58,485 nucleotides of DNA from Clostridiaceae bacterium. GTDB lineage: Bacteria; Bacillota; Clostridia; DSM-8532. The DNA lies in the NCBI GenBank assembly GCA_012728095.1, contig JAAYFU010000008.1, positions 1-58,485 on the forward strand, in the 5' to 3' direction. Positions 52,036-58,485 of this stretch are shown in pieces (positions within the stretch are counted from its first letter, which is position 1; the number at the start of each line of letters is the position of its first letter). Both the position numbers and the translations under genes were made by a program. The notes below the pieces were generated by a model. It had not been told where the DNA came from and did not search any database. It worked only from the letters and a program-made list of their open reading frames with translations.

Positions 52036-54714
52036 TTATTTCGCTTCAAACCAGGTCGAACCAACGGATACATCGGCCACAAGCGGGGCTGCCAGGTCAG
52101 CCGCCGACTCCATATTGGTCTTAACGATCTCTTTAACCTGCTCAATCTCATCAATGGCCGTTTCCACAATCAACTCGTCGTGTACCTGGAGAATCAGCCT
52201 GGACTTGAGATTTCTTTTCTTTAATTCCCGCCATACTTTTACCATGGCAATTTTTATTATGTCGGCGGCGCTTCCCTGGATAGGAGTATTCAAGGCAACT
52301 CTTTTACCGAATTCCCTGATCTGGTAATTCGATGATTTTAGTTCAGGTATGTGCCTTACCCTGTGAAACATGGTTTCAACATAACCCTTTTCCCTGGCGA
52401 ACTTTACGATATTCTCCATGTAGTCCTTTATTTTTGGGTAAGTCGCCAGGTAATTCTCGATATACCTTGCGGCTTCTTTACGGGTCACTCCTATATCCTT
52501 TGCCAGGGAAAAATCGCCAATACCGTATATAATACCGAAATTAACAGCTTTTGCGCTTCTTCTCATTTCAGGCGTAACATCCCTCATGGGAACATTGAAA
52601 ACCTGGGAAGCTGTAAGAGTATGAATATCCATGCCATCCTTAAAAGCGTTCTGCAGCACCTCGTCCCCTGTTATATGTGCCAGTACCCTGAGTTCTATCT
52701 GGGAATAGTCGGCATCTACAAACACGTAGTCGTCTTCGGGTATAAACGCCTGTCTTATTTCCCTTCCCACCTCAGTACGAACAGGAATGTTCTGGAGATT
52801 GGGCTCAGTGCTGGAAATCCTTCCGGTAGCGGTTACAGTCTGATTAAAACTCGAATGTATTCTTCCTGTTTCCGGGTTTATTTCCTTTACCAGTCCTTCC
52901 GCATAAGTTGATTTTAGCTTTGTAAGCTGCCTGTACTCCAATATACGGGGTATTATTTCATGGCTGTCAATAATCTCATTCAGTGAATCCGCATCTGTAG
53001 AATAGCCGGTCTTAGTCTTTTTTACGGCCTTTAAGCCCATCTTTTCGAATAATACTACCCCCAGCTGTTTGGGAGAATTTATATTAAACTCTTCACCTGC
53101 CAGCATGTAAATTGTCTGTTCAAGGGATTTGATACGGTTATCAAGACGCCGGCCGTATTCTTCAAGATACTGCCTGTCCACCCTGAATCCATAATATTCC
53201 ATACTCCCCAGTACCAGTGAAAGAGGCAGCTCCACATCATAAAAAAGGCTGTTTTGGTTACTTTGATTAATAATGGCTTTTTGCTTTTCATAGATTGTTT
53301 TAAAAGTTGAAATGGCTTTTCCCAACAGCACGACGGAATTGTCTTCAATCTGCTCCAATTCAATTTGTTTTCCTTTGTTTTTCTTTTCCTTCGGCATTTC
53401 TATCTCGATTCCTACATATTTTCTCGCCAGGTTGGGAATGGAGTAGCTGCTTGCCAACGCATCTATGAGATACTCGGCCACCATCAAATCAAAAAACTGG
53501 CACTTAATTTCGGTATTGTGGTATAAACACCAGGTATACAGCTCCTTAACATTATAACTTATTAAGGTAATATCCTCGGATTCCAGTATAACTTTGAGGG
53601 CATCCAACAGGCTGTTTTCAGCAATGGTTTTTGTTGAAGCGAAATAATACTTTTCCTTTGTACCTATGCCGACTATATCCAACATGCCTCCAACCCGGCC
53701 TGTCTTTTTGAATATAGGCAGAAGAGACAATAGTTTTTCATTGGATAACTGGGCAGTAATATTTTTAAAAGGCTCCGGATTGTCAATAACTTCGCAGCAT
53801 ATGGCTTCATCGGCAGCCTGCTCCGGTTCCGGGTTTTCCAGCCCCATTCTTTTTATGAACGAGTTAAACTCCAAATCCTTGAATATGGCCAATAGTTCTT
53901 TCTTGTTATACTCTTTTCGCTTAAAGCCGGAAATATCGTCAATCCCATCTTTTTCCCTGACAATAGTGGCCAATTCCCTGCTAAGGAACGCTAAGTCCCT
54001 GCAATTTTCCAGATTTTTCCTCAGCTTTGCTTTTGTTATTGATGAAATATTCTCATAGAGCCTGTCAATGGTACCGAATTGTTTTATAAGCTCAATGGCA
54101 GTTTTTTCTCCCACTCCTTTTACACCGGGGATATTGTCGGAAGGGTCTCCCATAAGCGCTTTAACTTCGATTAAAGCCTCCGGGGCAACACCGTATTTCT
54201 CGGCTATTTCTGCCGGTGTATACCTGTTTGTTATGGTCTGACCTTTCGATGTGCTGGGTATTATAACGGTTATTTTGTCGCTCGCCAGTTGAAGAGCGTC
54301 CCTGTCGCCGGTTATTATCGAAACATCCAGCCTTTCTTTCTCGGCAATCCTTGAGTATATCCCTATAAGGTCGTCAGCCTCCAGCCCCTCATACTCGGTC
54401 ACCGCTATGTTCATGGCTGCCAGAACCTTTTTCACAATGGGCAGTTGAGCTGCAAGTTCATCGGGCATACCTTTCCTGTTGGCCTTATAACCTTCATACT
54501 TATTATGTCGGAAGGTCTTAGCCTTAAGGTCAAAAGCTACCGCCAGGTATTCGGGATCTTCTTCTTCCAAATATTTATTTAAAATATTTATGAATCCATA
54601 AACCGCATTTGTAGGCGTACCATCTGCTTTTGTCAGCATTCTTGGCCCTGCCAGTGCATAAAATGCCCTGTTTAAAATACTGTTTCCGTCAACTATCATT
54701 AATTTTTTGTTCAT
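52036..54714 (-). CDS. polA: DNA polymerase I
   Basis: Repair and Okazaki-processing polymerase of 892 residues. The N-terminal 5' nuclease (1-290) has MIVDGNSILNRAFYAL, LEADDLIG, TGDRDALQL and MGDPSDNIPGVKGVGEKTA (in part). The 3'-5' exonuclease-like domain (about 315-480) lacks the DTE and later acidic residues, so proofreading is probably lost, as in many Gram-positive enzymes. The polymerase domain carries motif A DADYSQIELRVLAHITGD, motif B RRSAKAVNFGIIYG and motif C LQVHDELIVE. GGAGGAC precedes the ATG. It is divergent from murT, and coaE follows. Confidence 0.98.
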   Translation of the reverse strand: MNKKLMIVDGNSILNRAFYALAGPRMLTKADGTPTNAVYGFINILNKYLEEEDPEYLAVAFDLKAKTFRHNKYEGYKANRKGMPDELAAQLPIVKKVLAAMNIAVTEYEGLEADDLIGIYSRIAEKERLDVSIITGDRDALQLASDKITVIIPSTSKGQTITNRYTPAEIAEKYGVAPEALIEVKALMGDPSDNIPGVKGVGEKTAIELIKQFGTIDRLYENISSITKAKLRKNLENCRDLAFLSRELATIVREKDGIDDISGFKRKEYNKKELLAIFKDLEFNSFIKRMGLENPEPEQAADEAICCEVIDNPEPFKNITAQLSNEKLLSLLPIFKKTGRVGGMLDIVGIGTKEKYYFASTKTIAENSLLDALKVILESEDITLISYNVKELYTWCLYHNTEIKCQFFDLMVAEYLIDALASSYSIPNLARKYVGIEIEMPKEKKNKGKQIELEQIEDNSVVLLGKAISTFKTIYEKQKAIINQSNQNSLFYDVELPLSLVLGSMEYYGFRVDRQYLEEYGRRLDNRIKSLEQTIYMLAGEEFNINSPKQLGVVLFEKMGLKAVKKTKTGYSTDADSLNEIIDSHEIIPRILEYRQLTKLKSTYAEGLVKEINPETGRIHSSFNQTVTATGRISSTEPNLQNIPVRTEVGREIRQAFIPEDDYVFVDADYSQIELRVLAHITGDEVLQNAFKDGMDIHTLTASQVFNVPMRDVTPEMRRSAKAVNFGIIYGIGDFSLAKDIGVTRKEAARYIENYLATYPKIKDYMENIVKFAREKGYVETMFHRVRHIPELKSSNYQIREFGKRVALNTPIQGSAADIIKIAMVKVWRELKKRNLKSRLILQVHDELIVETAIDEIEQVKEIVKTNMESAADLAAPLVADVSVGSTWFEAK

Positions 54715-54791
54715 TTATCTCTGTCCTCCGCAAGATTCGCTCGGCTTGTATATGATTCTTTCATTATTGTATAATAATAATTACACCGTAT

Positions 54792-54840
54792 AAAGTCGTT
54801 TCGCGACTTTTATTTGTATGTATGTATTATAGGGTATAAT
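54792..54840 (+). promoter_or_regulatory. Hairpin and possible murT promoter
   Basis: AAAGTCG/CGACTTT (54792-54810) followed by TATTTG, then a -10 TATAAT at 54835-54840 with a poor -35 (TTGTAT, 15-base spacing). This is the only signal seen in the 158-base gap between polA and murT. Confidence 0.4.
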
Positions 54841-54872
54841 ACATAGTATATTTTTATCTTCGGGAGTTTTTT

Positions 54873-56270
54873 ATGAAAGAATTCTTCAAGAAATTCAGAC
54901 TGGGTCTGGCCATTATAGTTACCAAGCTTACCGTATTTGGGTTAAGAATGGTTGGATGGGGCGGAACAAGTCTGCCCGGAAAAATTGCCCTCAGGATTTG
55001 TCCGGATATTTTCAACAGGTTGTCAGATAGATTCAGAATAATTATGATAACCGGAACAAACGGCAAAACCACCACTTCCCGGATAATTGAAGGAATGCTG
55101 CAAAAAGCGGGACTAAAGTATGTTTCAAATAAATCCGGAGCAAATCTCGCAAGTGGTATCGCAACTACTCTTATAAGCGCCCTTTCTCTTACCGGCAAGC
55201 CTGTTGTCAGAACCGCTCTCCTTGAGACAGATGAAGCTGCCTTCAGAACCCTGGCGCCCAAACTGAAACCTGAAATGATTGTGGTTACGAATTTTTTCAG
55301 GGATCAGCTGGACCGTTACGGCGAACTATATACCACGTTAAACAACGTAAGGGAAGGTATCCAGGGTACTCCTGAATCCAAACTTATACTTAACGCCGAT
55401 GACTCGCTTTGTGCCTCCCTCGGTCAAAATATTCCGAATTCGGTTATTTATTTCGGTCTGGGCGATAAAGTCTACCCTGAAGAATACCTGATTGCTAACG
55501 CAGATGCCGCTTTCTGCATCCACTGTAAATCCCGGTATGAATACTTATCTACCTCCTTTGCCCATCTGGGGCACTTCAAATGTCCAAATTGCGGTTATGA
55601 AAGGCCTGCCGCCCAAATCGAGTGTACCCAGGTGCTGGAGTATGACAACTTAAGCTCTACCATCGAGATTAAAATACCTGACGGAAAAATTACCGTTAAG
55701 CTGGCTCTTCCGGGACTCTACAACATTTATAACGCTCTTGCGGGAACTGCGGCCGGGCATTTATTGGAACTTAAGGAAGAAGACCTGGTCTATGTTCTTG
55801 AGGGATTTGAATGCGGTTTCGGCAGAATGGAAACTCTTTCTGTTGACGGTCGAAATCTGAAAATGATATTGGTTAAGAATCCAACCGGTTTTAACCAGGT
55901 TTTAAAATACCTGATGACACAAAAAGATAAATGTTTAGTCGGTTTTGCGATAAATGACAGGCTGGCTGACGGTACTGACATTTCATGGTTATGGGACGTA
56001 GATTTTGAAATCCTTTCCTCCATGCAGAACAAAATCCGAAAATTCTTCGTATCGGGTATAAGAGCGGAGGATATGGCAGTAAGGCTGAAATACGCCGGAA
56101 TACCCACCGACAGTATTTTTATCAGGCATGGAGAAGCCCAGTTGATTGATTCAATGATGGAGGCATCAAAAGAAAACGATACTGTTTATATTCTTCCCAC
56201 TTATACGGCCATGCTTGATATTAGAAAGGAACTTAAGAAGAGATTTAATCTTAAAGAGTTTTGGGAGTAA
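54873..56270 (+). CDS. murT: Lipid II isoglutaminyl synthase, MurT subunit
   Basis: Mur-ligase-type subunit of 465 residues that, with GatD, amidates the D-Glu of lipid II to D-isoglutamine. The P-loop GTNGKTTTSRI is near residue 66. LETDEAAF and NFFRDQLDRYGE are typical. A Cys4 zinc ribbon is inserted (CIHC near 215, then CPNC about 25 residues on). The C-terminal DUF1727 region holds NPTGFNQVL. It overlaps the gatD region but ends 5 bases before its start. The pair is typical of Firmicutes and Actinobacteria. Confidence 0.96.
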   Translation: MKEFFKKFRLGLAIIVTKLTVFGLRMVGWGGTSLPGKIALRICPDIFNRLSDRFRIIMITGTNGKTTTSRIIEGMLQKAGLKYVSNKSGANLASGIATTLISALSLTGKPVVRTALLETDEAAFRTLAPKLKPEMIVVTNFFRDQLDRYGELYTTLNNVREGIQGTPESKLILNADDSLCASLGQNIPNSVIYFGLGDKVYPEEYLIANADAAFCIHCKSRYEYLSTSFAHLGHFKCPNCGYERPAAQIECTQVLEYDNLSSTIEIKIPDGKITVKLALPGLYNIYNALAGTAAGHLLELKEEDLVYVLEGFECGFGRMETLSVDGRNLKMILVKNPTGFNQVLKYLMTQKDKCLVGFAINDRLADGTDISWLWDVDFEILSSMQNKIRKFFVSGIRAEDMAVRLKYAGIPTDSIFIRHGEAQLIDSMMEASKENDTVYILPTYTAMLDIRKELKKRFNLKEFWE

Positions 56271-56275
56271 GAATT

Positions 56276-57022
56276 ATGTATGAGCTGAACATATGCTATC
56301 TGTATCCGGATTTATTAAACCTTTATGGCGACAGGGGAAATATTATAGCCTTGCAGCGCCGCTGCCACTGGCGGGATATTGAAGTAAATGTTGAACATAT
56401 CTCTATAGGTGATGCTTTGAAATATGAAGATTATGACATTTTCTTCATAGGCGGCGGACAGGACTATGAGCAAACGATTATCCAGGACGATTTGATGAAT
56501 GGCAAGCGGGAAATAATAATTGAAGCCGTAGAAGCCGGCAAAGTATTCCTGGCTATATGCGGAGGTTTTCAGTTGCTGGGAAAATACTATAAGACTCACA
56601 GCGGAAAAGAAATAGAATGTCTGGGAGCGTTAAATATCTGGACTCATGCCGGCGACACCCGTTTAATCGGAAATTTCGTTTTTGAGACAGAATTTTTGAA
56701 AAAAAACGGTGAAAATTACCGTGTTGTAGGCTTTGAAAACCATGCCGGCAAAACTTACCTGGGCGAAGGGGTAAAGCCTCTCGGCAAAGTTATTAAAGGC
56801 TTTGGAAATAATGGTGAAGACGGGTTTGAAGGAGCCGTGTATAAAAATACTATCTGTACCTATTCCCACGGAAGCCTGCTTCCTAAAAATCCTGCCCTGG
56901 CCGATCACCTGATAATGCTGGCGCTGTTGAATAAATACCCGGATTTTCAAGGGCTGGCTCCTTTAGACGATGAATTGGAAAACCTGGCTCACGATTCGCT
57001 CATAAAGAAATTTACAGGGTAG
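56276..57022 (+). CDS. gatD: Lipid II isoglutaminyl synthase, glutamine amidotransferase subunit
   Basis: CobB/CobQ-like class I amidotransferase of 248 residues supplying ammonia to MurT. The nucleophile is Cys in LAICGGFQLLG near residue 94, and the catalytic His lies in YSHGSLLPKNP near 192. ICYLYPDLLNLYGDRGN is diagnostic of GatD. The ATG at 56276 has GGGAG 8 bases upstream; the frame could start five codons earlier inside murT. It is co-transcribed with murT. Confidence 0.95.
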   Translation: MYELNICYLYPDLLNLYGDRGNIIALQRRCHWRDIEVNVEHISIGDALKYEDYDIFFIGGGQDYEQTIIQDDLMNGKREIIIEAVEAGKVFLAICGGFQLLGKYYKTHSGKEIECLGALNIWTHAGDTRLIGNFVFETEFLKKNGENYRVVGFENHAGKTYLGEGVKPLGKVIKGFGNNGEDGFEGAVYKNTICTYSHGSLLPKNPALADHLIMLALLNKYPDFQGLAPLDDELENLAHDSLIKKFTG

Positions 57023-57076
57023 TACATCTTAGGAATATGGCTTATTCTATGAACGATCTTGCTCTGGCTTAATGAT

Positions 57077-57212
57077 GCCATCCTGAGCGTTAAATAAGGT
57101 ATTACATTATTTCTGAGCTTTACCTATACTGTCATTCTAAGCGAAGCGAAGAATCTTTAAGAATAACAGAGGCCGTCTCAAAACAGTCGTCCTAGACGAA
57201 GCTAAGGATACT
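57077..57212. repeat. Dispersed repeat, copy 5 (fragments)
   Basis: Three fragments of the family lie after gatD: GCCATCCTGAGCG (57077-57089), GTCATTCTAAGCGAAGC then GAAGAATCTTTA (57131-57158), and GTCGTCCTAGACGAAGC then TAAGGATACT (57187-57212). The last lies inside the next element. Confidence 0.65.
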
Positions 57213-57305
57213 AATCATAACTGTGCATAACAGTACGAATTATATATGTTCTTCGGCCGTTATACGGCTTTTAGAACGACTTTTCTTTATTTTAAGACAG
57301 CCTCT
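57168..57305. repeat. 138-bp inverted-repeat element between gatD and asnS
   Basis: AGAGGCCGTCTCAAAA (57168-57183) and TTTTAAGACAGCCTCT (57290-57305) are imperfect inverted ends. Inside, AGTCGT and ACGACT and a GCCG/CGGC pair extend the possible hairpin. No open frame lies in it, so it may be a MITE-like element or a large terminator. Together with copy 5 it fills the 317-base gap. Confidence 0.6.
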
Positions 57306-57339
57306 TCTTTCCTAAAATGATTTCGTGGTTTGTTCAGCA

Positions 57340-58485
57340 TTAAAAATCCGCATTATTTACTGTTCTGGGATATGGAATGACATCTCTTATGTTCTGCATT
57401 CCGGTCATATACATGAGCATGCGTTCAAACCCGAGTCCAAATCCGGCATGTTTTGTACCTCCATAACGGCGGGTATCCAAATACCATTCATAATCTTCTT
57501 TCTTCAGATTCATTTCTTCCATGCGTCTCTCCAATACTTCAAGCCGCTCTTCTCTCTGACTTCCGCCTATAATTTCTCCCACGCCGGGAACCAATAGATC
57601 CATGGCCGCAACAGTCTTGTTATCGTCATTCACCCTCATATAGAAAGCCTTGATTTCCTTAGGATAATTAATAACAAATACGGGTTTTTTCATAAGCTGC
57701 TCTGTTAAATAGCGTTCGTGTTCTGTCTGAAGATCTGCACCCCACTTTACAGGATATTGGAATTCATGTCCGCTGTTTTTCAGCAATTCTATCGCTTCCG
57801 TATAGGTAACGCATCCGAATTCTGAGTTAAGAATATGGTTAAGCCTTTCATAAAGTCCCTTGTCAATGATATTATTAAAGAAATCCATTTCTTCCCTGGC
57901 GTTTTCCATTACATATTTAATAATATATTTAATCATATCCTCGGCCAGCTTCATATCATCATTAAGGTCAGCAAACGCCATTTCCGGCTCGATCATCCAG
58001 AATTCTGCCGCATGACGGGTTGTGTTGCTGTTTTCGGCGCGGAAAGTGGGGCCGAAAGTATAAACCTTGCCGAAAGCCATCGCATATGGTTCTACAGCAA
58101 GTTGTCCGCTTACCGTAAGGTTTGTGGGCTTGCCGAAGAAGTCCTCCTTGTAATCGACTTCACCCTTATCATTCCTGGGCACATTATTCAAATCAAGAGT
58201 TGTGACCTGGAACATCTCTCCAGCGCCTTCACAGTCACTGGAGGTAATAATAGGGGTGTGAACATATACAAAGCCTCTTTCCTGGAAGAAACGGTGTATA
58301 GCGTACGCCAAAACCGAACGCACCTTGAATACCGCTGAAAAAGTATTGGTTCTTGGACGAAGATGCGCAATAGTTCTTAAGAACTCAAATGAATGACGTT
58401 TTTTTTGCAGTGGATAATCAGGACTTGAAGCTCCTTCTATCTCCACGGCCGTAGCCCTGACTTCATACGGCTGTTTTGCCTGGGG
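57340..58485 (-). CDS. asnS: Asparaginyl-tRNA synthetase, 5' end cut by window edge
   Basis: 381 residues seen of an enzyme usually about 463 long; about 80 N-terminal residues (OB-fold anticodon domain) lie beyond the window. The frame runs open to 58485, so the GTG at 58446 is internal. Class IIb marks are [23 protein letters not shown] (in part), motif 2 region [19 protein letters not shown] (in part) with the Asn-specific character, and motif 3 [12 protein letters not shown]. The end [11 protein letters not shown] is typical. Stop TAA, followed on the minus strand by the inverted element. Confidence 0.95.
   Translation of the reverse strand, partial: PQAKQPYEVRATAVEIEGASSPDYPLQKKRHSFEFLRTIAHLRPRTNTFSAVFKVRSVLAYAIHRFFQERGFVYVHTPIITSSDCEGAGEMFQVTTLDLNNVPRNDKGEVDYKEDFFGKPTNLTVSGQLAVEPYAMAFGKVYTFGPTFRAENSNTTRHAAEFWMIEPEMAFADLNDDMKLAEDMIKYIIKYVMENAREEMDFFNNIIDKGLYERLNHILNSEFGCVTYTEAIELLKNSGHEFQYPVKWGADLQTEHERYLTEQLMKKPVFVINYPKEIKAFYMRVNDDNKTVAAMDLLVPGVGEIIGGSQREERLEVLERRMEEMNLKKEDYEWYLDTRRYGGTKHAGFGLGFERMLMYMTGMQNIRDVIPYPRTVNNADF

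Noticed and set aside
58446..58448. GTG as the start of asnS
   Set aside because: The frame stays open to the window edge and the residues before it (YEVRATA) fit AsnRS, so the gene is cut by the window.
1..58485. tRNA, rRNA, insertion sequence or prophage
   Set aside because: No tRNA-like cloverleaf, rRNA motif, transposase or phage structural frame was noticed by eye on either strand; a covariance search could still find a small RNA.

Overview
This 58.5 kb window looks like chromosome from a spore-forming, Gram-positive, anaerobic member of class Clostridia. The pointers are an AT-rich composition, a Tlp-type spore protein, a T-box leader, RNase J, the lipid II amidation pair MurT-GatD, many TTG/GTG starts behind strong AGGAGG-type ribosome sites, and a secreted GH43 protein carrying a dockerin. 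I cannot name the species. I saw no rRNA, tRNA, prophage, insertion sequence or CRISPR array.

Layout. 1-3.7 kb: spore protein tlp, then carB behind two ArgR-type ARG boxes. 3.9-6.9 kb: a two-gene surface O-acylation unit (AlgI-like MBOAT plus DHHW/SGNH protein). 7.1-13 kb: liv branched-chain amino acid transporter behind a T-box leader, with a CBS-CBS-ACT protein as last gene. 13-15.8 kb: PadR, DUF1700 membrane protein and two short-chain dehydrogenases in one tightly packed operon with a duplicated operator. 15.8-19.2 kb: a 49-residue membrane micropeptide, an MFS exporter, tag, an aromatic acid exporter-like protein and a lipoprotein. 19.3-28.1 kb: a seven-gene minus-strand run of two tandem transglutaminase-like surface proteins, an Asp/Glu-type racemase, a DltA-like adenylating enzyme, an acyl carrier protein, a DltB-like MBOAT and a DltD-like membrane hydrolase. 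28-32.6 kb: alpha-glucan phosphorylase, M24 peptidase, iron alcohol dehydrogenase. 32.8-35.7 kb: a GHL10 (DigH-like) glycosidase fused to an Amidase_3 domain. 35.8-38.7 kb: a two-gene unit of unknown function with a possible TNT-like domain, then a ComEA-like protein. 38.9-43.7 kb: dacF-type carboxypeptidase, RNase J, CCA/poly(A) polymerase. 43.8-49.5 kb: a giant two-GH43 secreted enzyme interrupted by one in-frame UAA. 49.9-58.5 kb: fba, a hypothetical gene, coaE, polA, murT, gatD and the start-truncated asnS.

The strongest candidate for an undescribed system is the 19.3-28.1 kb cluster. It has the parts of a D-alanylation (Dlt) pathway, but the adenylating enzyme lacks the D-Ala-selecting cysteine of DltA, a two-cysteine amino acid racemase is embedded in the operon, and the DltD-like protein has Cys where Ser is expected. 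I infer a pathway that makes a non-alanine amino acid, probably a D-amino acid, loads it on a carrier, exports it through the MBOAT and attaches it to a surface polymer. The two transglutaminase-like proteins may act on the same surface.

A small dispersed inverted repeat (core like TCATTCTGAGCG...GAAGAATC) occurs at five places, always at 3' ends of genes. In one place it supplies a stop codon and the next gene's ribosome site. Cell envelope work is the common theme of the window: two MBOAT units, transglutaminase-like proteins, DigH-amidase, DacF and MurT-GatD.
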